The notes beneath the pieces are model-generated. The model made no database searches and was not told where the DNA came from. It saw nothing but the letters and a program-made list of their open reading frames with translations. Below, one piece after another: positions 23,709 through 31,389 of a DNA stretch of 64,000 nt (position 1 is the stretch's first letter; each line of letters opens with the position of its first letter). The stretch spans positions 1 to 64,000 of the forward strand of contig CAZDDI010000008.1 of the NCBI GenBank assembly GCA_964504195.1, in the 5' to 3' direction. The stretch comes from CAZDDI01 sp964504195. Its GTDB lineage: Bacteria > Chloroflexota > Anaerolineae > B4-G1 > SLSP01. A program made the position numbers and the translations under genes.

Positions 23709-24953
23709 ATGACCTACCCGCGACTTGCAGTTTTATTTGCATTGTTGCTACTGTTACTCGTAAGCTGCGGCCCTAAACCCCTACTGAACGACGTTGCGAT
23801 CTCCCCCACAACCATTACCCCCAATGCCGATGGTATCACCGATCTGGCGCGCATCCAATTTCACCTCAACCAAAGCGCCGATGTTGCCATCTATTTCCAA
23901 GATCAAGCCGGGCAACAGTACACCTTCCGCCCCCCCACCCCCCTCAGTCGCAGCGAGTCACTCTATACCGTGTACTTCGGCGGCGTGGTGGATGGGTTCA
24001 CGCTGCCCAGCGACCCGCCCACGGATTACACCCTGCTCAAGCGCATGTTGCCCGATGGCGTCTACACCTGGGAGATTAGCGCGGACACATCCACAGAACA
24101 GCTCAGCGTCACCGGCCTAATCACCATTACGGAGGCCGATACCAGCCCGCCCGCCATCCGGGGCTTCTCGATTTTTCCACGCTCGTTCTCGCCCAATCAA
24201 GACGGCATTGATGACCGCGTGACCATCAACCTGGACTTGAAGAAGGACGTGGAAGACCTCACGGTCTACTTGCTCGGCCCGACCGGCACCCGCCACCACA
24301 TCCCCCCGGCGACTGGGCGCACGCCACTGAATCAGGCCGGCTGGCATTCGTTCGATTATGACGGCGGGATTGATTCGGGCGCGGAACCGCCGCCCGATGG
24401 CGAGTATGTGGTCTACACAGAGGCGCGCGACCGGATGGGCCAGCGCGCCATCGCCACCGATACACTCACCATCTACAATGCCGGGCTGCCGCGCGCATAC
24501 ATCCTCAACGCTGACATCGCCATCGAGCCGACCACATTAGTGCTTTCGGATACCGTGTGCTTCACGCTCACGGTCGAAAACGACAGCAATACCTACATCC
24601 GCACGATTGGCCCCTGGCCGGGCGAGACATACCGCAGTGACCAGAACTTCAACACGTTGGGCTGGTCGGAGGAGTCCGGCGTCTACCGCGTGGGCATGGA
24701 TTTCGACACCAGCCTGCGCAACTACCCGTTCCGCTGGGGCATCGGCACGCCGGGCGTGGAGCTGGTGCAGCAGGGCGAACACTGGTATCTACCGCCCTTC
24801 GCCCGCAGCGTCGTCACCGGCTGCATCCAGATTGTGGAGATTCCACCGCGCAACCCCTTCTACTACTGGGGCGGACTGATCCACGAGGATGTGGAAATCG
24901 CCGCCGTGAATAACCGGGTGGATCCGCACCAGATTACCGTGTGGGAGCCGTGA
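23709..24953 (+). CDS. Lipoprotein with two FlgD-type Ig-like domains
   Basis: A 414-residue protein starting at ATG 23709, eight bases after GAGGAGG. A signal peptide ends in the lipobox LVSC. Two similar domains follow, each opening with a 'SP..-PN-DGI-D-' motif (SPTTITPNADGITDLARI near 30 and FSPNQDGIDDRVTI near 150), the hallmark of FlgD/gliding-motility-type Ig-like folds that often bind calcium and occur in secreted proteins. The C-terminal ~150 residues form a third beta domain. It sits at the head of an operon with two glycosyltransferases and a surface glycosidase. Confidence 0.75.
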   Translation: MTYPRLAVLFALLLLLLVSCGPKPLLNDVAISPTTITPNADGITDLARIQFHLNQSADVAIYFQDQAGQQYTFRPPTPLSRSESLYTVYFGGVVDGFTLPSDPPTDYTLLKRMLPDGVYTWEISADTSTEQLSVTGLITITEADTSPPAIRGFSIFPRSFSPNQDGIDDRVTINLDLKKDVEDLTVYLLGPTGTRHHIPPATGRTPLNQAGWHSFDYDGGIDSGAEPPPDGEYVVYTEARDRMGQRAIATDTLTIYNAGLPRAYILNADIAIEPTTLVLSDTVCFTLTVENDSNTYIRTIGPWPGETYRSDQNFNTLGWSEESGVYRVGMDFDTSLRNYPFRWGIGTPGVELVQQGEHWYLPPFARSVVTGCIQIVEIPPRNPFYYWGGLIHEDVEIAAVNNRVDPHQITVWEP

Positions 24954-25855
24954 CCCAACCGCATCTGGCCGTCATCATCGTCTCGTGGAACGTCCGCGCC
25001 CTGCTGGATCGCTGCCTGGCTGCGCTGCGCGCGGATTTGGAGACGTGTACCTTCTCCAGTGGCGTGTGGGTGGTGGATAATGCCTCTAACGACGGCTCCG
25101 CCGACCTGGTGCGCCAGCAGCATCCCTGGGTGGAGCTACGTGCCATGCCGGAGAATCTGGGCTTCGTGCGCGGCAACAATCTGATTCTGGAGGAGCTATT
25201 GCCCGCGCCGCCCACGCTGCTCTGGCTGCTCAACCCTGATACCGAGGTCCAGCCCGGCGCCACCGCAACGCTGGCGCGCTGCTTCGAGCAGCATCCGTGC
25301 GCTGGACTCATCGGCCCGCGCCTGCTCAACCCCGATGGCTCGCTGCAACACAGCGCGTTCCGCTTTCCGGGGCTGGTGCAGCCGTTAGCCGATCTGGGAC
25401 TGCTCCCGCCGCGCTGCTACGAGACCGCGCTCAATGGCCGGTACGCGCCCGCGCTGTATGCGACCGGAAACCCGTTCCGCGTAGCGCATCCGCTGGGCGC
25501 GGCAATGATGGCACGAGGTACGGCAGTCGCGGAAATCGGCCCGCTGGACGAGGGCTTCTTCATGTACTGCGAGGAGATTGATTGGGCCTGGCGCTTCCAC
25601 AAGGCCGGGTGGGAGGTGTGGCTTGAACCGGCGGCGCAGGTCGTGCATCACGGCGGGGCCAGCACCGGGCAGGCCCGCCCGCAGATGACCGCCCATCTCT
25701 GGGAGAGTCGCGCGCGCCTGTATCGCAAGCATCGCAGCCCGCTCACCCGGCGCTTGGTCGGCGCACTGGTGCGGCGGCATTTTGCACGCCAGCAAGCCGC
25801 CTCGCCGGAGTGGGCGGAAGCGCATCGGCGGATTATTGCAGCGTGGGGGACGTAA
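24950..25855 (+). CDS. Family 2 glycosyltransferase (rhamnosyltransferase-like)
   Basis: About 301 residues from the GTG at 24950, which overlaps the preceding TGA (GTGA); a GTG nine bases earlier is also in frame. It shows the GT2 core: VIIVSWNV, VVDNASNDGSADLV, LNPDTEVQPG (DxD-type metal/nucleotide-sugar site), and the acceptor-side EEIDWAWRFHKAGW segment typical of GT2 rhamnosyl- and related transferases. It transfers an activated sugar, probably in cell-surface glycan synthesis. Acceptor and sugar are unknown. It is coupled to another glycosyltransferase gene. Confidence 0.88.
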   Translation: MTQPHLAVIIVSWNVRALLDRCLAALRADLETCTFSSGVWVVDNASNDGSADLVRQQHPWVELRAMPENLGFVRGNNLILEELLPAPPTLLWLLNPDTEVQPGATATLARCFEQHPCAGLIGPRLLNPDGSLQHSAFRFPGLVQPLADLGLLPPRCYETALNGRYAPALYATGNPFRVAHPLGAAMMARGTAVAEIGPLDEGFFMYCEEIDWAWRFHKAGWEVWLEPAAQVVHHGGASTGQARPQMTAHLWESRARLYRKHRSPLTRRLVGALVRRHFARQQAASPEWAEAHRRIIAAWGT

Positions 25856-26610
25856 TGCGTACTGCGTACTACGTAATGGCAGCCATTCTCACTTTTAACG
25901 AAGCCCAGCACATCCGCGCCTGTCTGGAGAGCGTGACCTGGGCCGATGGCGCGCTGGTGGTGGATTGCTACAGCACGGATGATACCGTCGCACTGGCCGA
26001 AGCAGCTGGCGCGCGCGTGATTCAACACGCCTGGGAGAATTACTCCGTGCAGCGCAACGTCGCTCTGGACGCGCTCCAGAAAGCCGATTGGGTCTTCTTT
26101 ATTGACGCTGATGAACGCGCCACGCTGGAGCTGGCTGCCGAAATCCGCGACGTGGCCGCGCGCGCAGAGGCCGGCTGGTGGGTGCCGCGCCACAACTACA
26201 TCTTCGGCCATCGGATGCGGGGCGCGGGCTGGTGGCCCGATTATCAGCTGCGATTGCTCCGCCCCGACCACGCGCGCTACGACCCGCAGCGCGCCGTGCA
26301 TGAGGAAGCCATCGTCAACGGAGAGCTGGGACATCTGCAAAATCCCCTTATCCACTACAACTACACCACGCTGGCGCAGTTCCACGCCAAGCAGCGGCGC
26401 TATAGCGAGTACGACGCGGGCATCCTAGCGGGCAAAGGCGTTCGTCCGCGTTTTTATCACCCGTACACGCTGGCGGCACGGCATGTGTGGTGGCGCTTCG
26501 TGACCCTGCACGGCTGGAAGGACGGCGCACACGGGCTGTTGCTCTCCGGCCTGATGGCCTACTACGAGATGCGCAAGCAACATCTGGCGCGACAGAAGAT
26601 GAAACCATGA
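25855..26610 (+). CDS. Family 2 glycosyltransferase (WaaE/KdtX-like)
   Basis: About 251 residues from an ATG inside the preceding stop region (TAATG). Core elements are AAILTFNEAQHI, VVDCYSTDDTV, FFIDADERATLEL and, further on, PQRAVHEEAIVNG, the pattern of the WaaE/KdtX branch of GT2 that acts on lipid-linked or core saccharides. The first eight residues (MRTAYYVM) are encoded by a short tandem repeat (GTACTGCGTACTACGTAATG), so translation may instead start at the ATG at 25876. It overlaps the glycosidase gene by four bases. Confidence 0.85.
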   Translation: MRTAYYVMAAILTFNEAQHIRACLESVTWADGALVVDCYSTDDTVALAEAAGARVIQHAWENYSVQRNVALDALQKADWVFFIDADERATLELAAEIRDVAARAEAGWWVPRHNYIFGHRMRGAGWWPDYQLRLLRPDHARYDPQRAVHEEAIVNGELGHLQNPLIHYNYTTLAQFHAKQRRYSEYDAGILAGKGVRPRFYHPYTLAARHVWWRFVTLHGWKDGAHGLLLSGLMAYYEMRKQHLARQKMKP

Positions 26611-28463
26611 GGAAGAAAGAGATTAAACGCAAAGACGCAAAGACGCAAAGGTTTTGTTTCCATTTTACTCATAGTAACGGCTTCAGCCGTTCAAAAACCG
26701 CTAAAGCGGTTACAAACCCAAATTCCGGGCTATCGGGGTTGTTCAGGGCAATTCTGCAGCTTGGGGTGAGCTTCTGGTTATTGCTTCCAAGCACGCTGCT
26801 CGCGGCCCCGCTACCGCAGGGCATCCCCGATACGCGCTTCGGCGTCGTCGAAGCCTACGAAGCCCCCGCGCAAGCCTCCGCGTTGGGCGCGGGCTGGACG
26901 CGCGTCACCTTCGAGTGGAACCAAATTCAGCCCACCGGTCCCCACGAGTGGATCGAGTATCCCATCAGCGATAGCCGGTTGGATGCGGAGCGCGCCGCCG
27001 GGCGTGAGGTGGTGGGGTTGCTCGTCGCCACGCCGGGCTGGGCCACGGACTGGGGGCGTGGAGCAGGCGTGCCGCACGGCCTATATCTGCCCCCCGACGA
27101 TCCCAACAACACCTGGGCCGTGTTCGTGCGTACCATCGTTAGCCGGCACCAAGGGCGCATCCGCCGCTGGATTATCTGGAACGAGCCGGACATCTGGGAA
27201 AGCGGTTACCAATCGTGGGGCGGCAGCGTGGAGGATTTCGCACAGTTGTTGCGCGTGGCCTATCTGGTCGCGCACGAGATCAACCCCAATGTAGCGATCC
27301 ACCTGCCCGCTGTGACGCACTGGTGGGACGTGAACTACGGGCGCGAGCTCTTCATGCGCCGCCTGCTGCAAGCCATCGTCTGGAACGACCCAAGCGCGGC
27401 GGAGCACAACCACTACTTCGATGCCTTCACACTGCACATCTACTTCAACCCCGATAGTGTCTACGATTTGAGTGTGTTCTATCACGGCCTCATGCGCGAA
27501 TTCGGCCTCTCCAAACCGCTGTGGCTGGTAGAGACTAACGCCCCGCCTACGGATGATCCGGCCTGGCCCGTGCCGAATCCGCTGTTGCGCGTGACGAGCG
27601 AAGATCAGGCCGCCTTTATGGTGCAAGGTCTGGCCATGGCGCTAGCAGGCGGCGCGCAACGGGTGGCGCTTTATAAGCTGGTGGATTTGGAAAGCGACAC
27701 GGTCAACCCGGAGCCGTTCGGACTGGTGCGGATGAACGGGACGCGCCGGCCCGCCTTCACGGCCTACCAGACGGCCACGCGCTATCTGGCGGGGTTCCAG
27801 CGGGCCACGCTCACCCGGCGCGATACGGCAACGGTGGTGACGGTGGAACGCAGCGAGGGCTGGACGACGGTGATCTGGGCGCGCGGCGAGGGACTGACTG
27901 TGGAAGTAGAAGCACACGCTAGTTCCGCGCGGCTGATAGATTGGCGCGGCAATGCGCGTACCATCAACGCGCGCGATGGACGCTACACGGTCACGCTGCC
28001 GGGTAGCCCTTGCACGCACCCCCAAGCGCCGTGCCTCATCGGCGGGGCGCCGTATTTGCTGGTGGAGGGCAGCGTCCCCGCCGGGCCGCCGCCCGCGCCA
28101 GTGGAGGCACTGCCCGCACCGGCAACCAGCACGCCGGCGGCAACGCCAACCGCTGGCGATGCCCCACCCACACCAGCAACAGTTGCGCCTACGCGCACCC
28201 CATCCGCTACCGCAACGCCAACGGCTACCCCCACGCGCACCCCGACGCCGCGCCCTACGCGGACACCCTCACCCACACCCACGTCGACAGCCACAGCCAC
28301 GCCAACCGCCACCGCGACGGCAATTCCGGCATCCCCCGCCCCAGCACAGCCCACCGCAAGTGTACCTACATCCAAGCCGCCCACGCCACTGGACTGGGTA
28401 CCCTACTTGGGTGGCGGGCTACTGCTGATAATCAGCATCATCCTGGTAAAAACCAGAAAGTGA
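26607..28463 (+). CDS. Surface-anchored glycoside hydrolase, clan GH-A
   Basis: A 618-residue protein. Residues ~75-440 are a (beta/alpha)8 barrel of the GH39/GH5-like type, with acid/base Glu193 in IIWNEPDIW and candidate nucleophile Glu309 in WLVETNAPP. Residues ~515-590 are a long Thr/Pro-rich linker, and the C-terminus has a membrane helix (595-614) followed by KTRK, so the enzyme is tethered outside the cell. Residues 1-48 are coded by repeats (GCAAAGACGCAAAGACGCAAAG and a CGGCTTCAGCCG palindrome) and precede the real signal-like helix at ~50-67. The original start may be a GTG or TTG near 26740-26770. The substrate is unknown. It is part of the glycosyltransferase operon. Confidence 0.82.
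   Translation: MRKKEIKRKDAKTQRFCFHFTHSNGFSRSKTAKAVTNPNSGLSGLFRAILQLGVSFWLLLPSTLLAAPLPQGIPDTRFGVVEAYEAPAQASALGAGWTRVTFEWNQIQPTGPHEWIEYPISDSRLDAERAAGREVVGLLVATPGWATDWGRGAGVPHGLYLPPDDPNNTWAVFVRTIVSRHQGRIRRWIIWNEPDIWESGYQSWGGSVEDFAQLLRVAYLVAHEINPNVAIHLPAVTHWWDVNYGRELFMRRLLQAIVWNDPSAAEHNHYFDAFTLHIYFNPDSVYDLSVFYHGLMREFGLSKPLWLVETNAPPTDDPAWPVPNPLLRVTSEDQAAFMVQGLAMALAGGAQRVALYKLVDLESDTVNPEPFGLVRMNGTRRPAFTAYQTATRYLAGFQRATLTRRDTATVVTVERSEGWTTVIWARGEGLTVEVEAHASSARLIDWRGNARTINARDGRYTVTLPGSPCTHPQAPCLIGGAPYLLVEGSVPAGPPPAPVEALPAPATSTPAATPTAGDAPPTPATVAPTRTPSATATPTATPTRTPTPRPTRTPSPTPTSTATATPTATATAIPASPAPAQPTASVPTSKPPTPLDWVPYLGGGLLLIISIILVKTRK
26626..26716. repeat. Repeats extending the 5' end of the glycosidase gene
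   Basis: 26626-26650 is a run of CGCAAAGA units, a string common in intergenic DNA of many bacteria. 26671-26716 contains two small palindromes, AACGGCTTCAGCCGTT and AACCGCTAAAGCGGTT. All lie in frame before the likely signal peptide. Confidence 0.65.
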
Positions 28464-28469
28464 GAGGGC

Positions 28470-29486
28470 GTGAACGGTAAAAGAAACCTGTGGATTGTAT
28501 GTTGCACGGCGCTGCTAGGGGTATTGCTGCTGGCAACGTGCCGTTCACAGACACCTTCCGCCATCGAAGCCCCACCGACATGGGGCGCTATGCCCACCCG
28601 ACGCCCCACCCCCATTCCCGATGCATCACCTGAACCAGTGATGGCCTCAGCGACGGCTATCCATCTGCACAACCTGCGCGTAGCCCTGCTTGCCGGGGAC
28701 ATGGACATGGCAGAACAAATGTGGGCGATGGCAGTGAAAAGCGATCCAGAAAACGGAGAAGTCCAACGCGAAGGCGCACGGCTGGCATTGGTCGCGCAGA
28801 ATTTACCGAAAGCTGCCATCCACGCCTGGCTTGCCGTGAGCGCCCGCCCCTACGATCCCGAAGCCTGGATTGTGTTGGGGTTGATATTACAACGGCAAGA
28901 GCACGCCAAGGCCGCTCATCAGGCCCTGGAAATCGCGCGGACGCTCGCGCCCGGCATAACCCAGGAGATGTTCCCGCTGCGCTGGCAAACTGCGCGGCAG
29001 GCACAGGATGGCATCATGCTGCAAACGTTAGCGCAGCAGTATCTCATCGAAAATCCGGGAGATCCGCTAACAATGTACTATCGCGCTGAGGCGCTCCTGG
29101 CCTCCAATGAAATAATGACCGCCAGGGATTTTCTCTTGCTCAACATGAAGGGGGACGAACCGGCGGCGGTGTGGTACACCTTAGCCCGAACATATCTGGC
29201 GACCGGCGCGGGCACAGAGGCGACGGTCTGCTTTGAGACGGCACGCGCCCGCCGGGCAGATGGCACACTGTGGTGGGTGGCGGACAACCCAGAGCGCGCG
29301 CTAGAGATCGGATTGGCGTATGCGTACCTCCGCGCGCAACGCTGCGCAGAGGCTGAGCCACTCTTCCGCCAGCTCACCACGCCGTACCCCACATTCGCAC
29401 CGCTCATCGAGGCCGCGGTTATCTGCCAGACCCCCACCCCGACGATGACACCCTGGATCATCAGCCAACAAACACCTGGCCCGTAG
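28470..29486 (+). CDS. TPR-like lipoprotein
   Basis: A 338-residue protein from GTG 28470, with GAGAGG overlapping the preceding stop codon. A signal peptide with lipobox LATC is followed by a Pro-rich spacer (about 25-55) and then six or seven paired helices in the 34-residue rhythm of tetratricopeptide repeats (for example AIHAWLAVSARPYDPEAWIV and PAAVWYTLARTYLATGAG). It probably scaffolds protein contacts on the outer face of the membrane. It is the last gene of the envelope operon. Confidence 0.75.
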   Translation: MNGKRNLWIVCCTALLGVLLLATCRSQTPSAIEAPPTWGAMPTRRPTPIPDASPEPVMASATAIHLHNLRVALLAGDMDMAEQMWAMAVKSDPENGEVQREGARLALVAQNLPKAAIHAWLAVSARPYDPEAWIVLGLILQRQEHAKAAHQALEIARTLAPGITQEMFPLRWQTARQAQDGIMLQTLAQQYLIENPGDPLTMYYRAEALLASNEIMTARDFLLLNMKGDEPAAVWYTLARTYLATGAGTEATVCFETARARRADGTLWWVADNPERALEIGLAYAYLRAQRCAEAEPLFRQLTTPYPTFAPLIEAAVICQTPTPTMTPWIISQQTPGP

Positions 29487-29504
29487 CACGCCACACTATC
29501 CCAT

Positions 29505-29541
29505 GAAAAAGGCGCTGGTTTCAATAGACTCAACCAGCGCC
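29505..29541 (-). terminator. Rho-independent terminator of the msrA operon
   Basis: On the minus strand GGCGCTGGTT / AACCAGCGCC form a perfect ten-base stem followed by TTTTTC. It lies 30 bases after the msrA stop codon. Confidence 0.85.
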
Positions 29542-29570
29542 AGACATCAACAAACACACCTATCCGGCAA

Positions 29571-30101
29571 TTACTTAAGTTGTAACGTGAAGGTTTGCTG
29601 GAACTTTTGCACCTTCGGCGCAACCACCATCCGGCAATAGGGCTGGTTGGGGTTATTACGGAAATACTCCTGATGATAAGCCTCCGCAGGATAAAAGACC
29701 TCCAACGGGACAACTTGCGTCACAATCGGGGTGCGCCACTTACCGGAAGCATCCAGCTCTGCAATCAGCGTCGCAGCAACGGCACGCTGCTCCTCAGAAT
29801 GATAAAAAATAGCCGAGCGATATTGTGTACCTACATCCGCCCCTTGCCGGTTGAGCGTAGTAGGATCGTGGATGGTGAAAAATACCTCTAACAGCTCTCG
29901 ATAAGACACCCCGCTGGGATCGAACGTAATTTGTACCACTTCGGCATGGCCGGTAGTGCCAGCACAAACCTGCTCATAAGTAGGCTGGGTGACATGGCCG
30001 CCCGCATAACCAGAAACCACATCCACAACCCCTTGCAGGTTATCATAAACCGCTTCCAAACACCAAAAACAACCCCCGGCGAGCGTTGCAATTTCATTCA
30101 T
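29571..30101 (-). CDS. msrA: Peptide methionine sulfoxide reductase A
   Basis: A 176-residue enzyme that reduces methionine-S-sulfoxide using its active cysteine. The family signature GGCFWC (Cys11) is at the N-terminus, followed by GYAGG, GHAEVVQ and QYRSAIFYH. The length is standard. The ATG at 30101 is preceded by TGGAGC; a longer frame continues upstream but overlaps the kinase gene and lacks family similarity. It follows the REC-histidine kinase gene by 16 bases and ends in a strong terminator, so it is probably the last gene of that operon. No resolving-Cys C-terminal tail is obvious. Confidence 0.95.
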   Translation of the reverse strand: MNEIATLAGGCFWCLEAVYDNLQGVVDVVSGYAGGHVTQPTYEQVCAGTTGHAEVVQITFDPSGVSYRELLEVFFTIHDPTTLNRQGADVGTQYRSAIFYHSEEQRAVAATLIAELDASGKWRTPIVTQVVPLEVFYPAEAYHQEYFRNNPNQPYCRMVVAPKVQKFQQTFTLQLK

Positions 30102-30117
30102 CACACTAGCTCCACTT

Positions 30118-31389
30118 TCACGCTGCCGACGCAGCGGTTCCCCCACCTTGAGTGAAGGGATTGCCAACGGGTAGCAAAAGATGGATGATGCTGCCCGGAA
30201 GATTGACCTCATCGTAACCGGGGCTTTCGGCCCAGATTTTACCGCCGTGCGCCTCGATAATCCCCTTCGAGACGGCCAAGCCCAACCCCAGCCCCCCCCC
30301 CTTGAAGGCGGTTTTGCTGGAGCGGTGCAGCGAGACATCCTCTAACACATAGAACCGTTCAAAAACGTGCGCCAATTCCTTCTTGGGAATCCCCACGCCA
30401 GTATCTTTGACCCACAGGTGAACGGCGTTTTCCAGCACTTCCGCTTCAATAGCAATAGTCCCATGATCAGGCGTGTACTTAATGGCATTGCTCACTACGT
30501 TGGAAAGTGCCTGGTGCAAACGGCGCGGATCACCCTCAATGGTGGGAATCTTGCGCAGCCCAGGGCCAATCTCAAAAATCAGCTGACGCTGCGGGCCAAA
30601 GCTACGCAAGTTGTGCAGCACAGATTGCACTACCGAGTTAAGGAAGACCGGTTCGCGCGCCAGATCAAGCCGATTGGCATCAATCAGAGAAACATTAAGG
30701 ATATCTTGAATCACCTGGCTCAACCGCTCCACCGCATCAGAGACATTTTTGAGCAAGTGCCGGGGAGAACCTTCATCTTCTGGAGTACCGGGAATAGTGG
30801 GATTGACCAACAAAATTTGCAGATAGCCATAAATGACCGTAAGCGGGGTACGCAGCTCGTGTCCGGCAAGGATGACAAAATCGGATTTCATCTTCTCGAC
30901 CCGTTGGAGCTCAGAGTTGGCTTCTTCGAGCTCCCGCACCTTTTCTTCAAGGCGTGAAACAAGCCGTTGGTTATATTCCAGTAGATACTCGACCCGATCC
31001 TCAGTAGAATCAATCTTCTCTTCCATACCTACCATGAAAGCGCGTACCTGATCGGGGAACTGATCTACGTCAATAGGCTTGGGAATGTAACCGTTGCAAC
31101 CCGCCACCAGCGCGCGCTCGCGGTCCCCCTTGAGCGTGGCCGCCGTCACCGCGACGATTGGCACATTCTCCATGCCGGTAATCGAGCGCAAGCGTGTCGT
31201 AACCTCGTAACCATCCAGCCCACTGAAATTAATATCCATCAAAATCAAGTTCGGCTTCTCGCGCCGGGCGGTCTCGATAGCCGTCAGCCCATTATCGGCG
31301 ATGGCAACCTCGAAACCTTCAGCCATCAGCAACCGCTGTACCAGGCGTTGACTGGCGGCGTCATCTTCTACGTAGAGGATCTTGGTCAT
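30118..31389 (-). CDS. Receiver-histidine kinase hybrid
   Basis: A 423-residue cytoplasmic protein: receiver domain (1-120, Asp52 in LMDINFSG, Lys104 in PKPI), coiled coil (135-170), HisKA with His177 (AGHELRTP), and HATPase_c (about 285-410; N box NAIKYTPDH, G1 DTGVGIP, G2 GGGLGLG). Its ATG overlaps the stop of the threonine synthase-receiver gene by four bases, so the pair is co-translated and is the obvious phosphotransfer pair. It could phosphorylate the receiver of the fusion enzyme or be controlled by it. Confidence 0.93.
   Translation of the reverse strand: MTKILYVEDDAASQRLVQRLLMAEGFEVAIADNGLTAIETARREKPNLILMDINFSGLDGYEVTTRLRSITGMENVPIVAVTAATLKGDRERALVAGCNGYIPKPIDVDQFPDQVRAFMVGMEEKIDSTEDRVEYLLEYNQRLVSRLEEKVRELEEANSELQRVEKMKSDFVILAGHELRTPLTVIYGYLQILLVNPTIPGTPEDEGSPRHLLKNVSDAVERLSQVIQDILNVSLIDANRLDLAREPVFLNSVVQSVLHNLRSFGPQRQLIFEIGPGLRKIPTIEGDPRRLHQALSNVVSNAIKYTPDHGTIAIEAEVLENAVHLWVKDTGVGIPKKELAHVFERFYVLEDVSLHRSSKTAFKGGGLGLGLAVSKGIIEAHGGKIWAESPGYDEVNLPGSIIHLLLPVGNPFTQGGGTAASAA

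Noticed and set aside
27983..28428. Open frames on both strands over the glycosidase linker
   Set aside because: They mirror the Thr/Pro-rich low-complexity codons of the glycosidase gene, the frame of which is supported by the catalytic domain and the C-terminal membrane anchor.
30102..30338. N-terminal extension of msrA
   Set aside because: It would overlap the histidine kinase gene by about 220 bases, and the family begins just before the GGCFWC motif.
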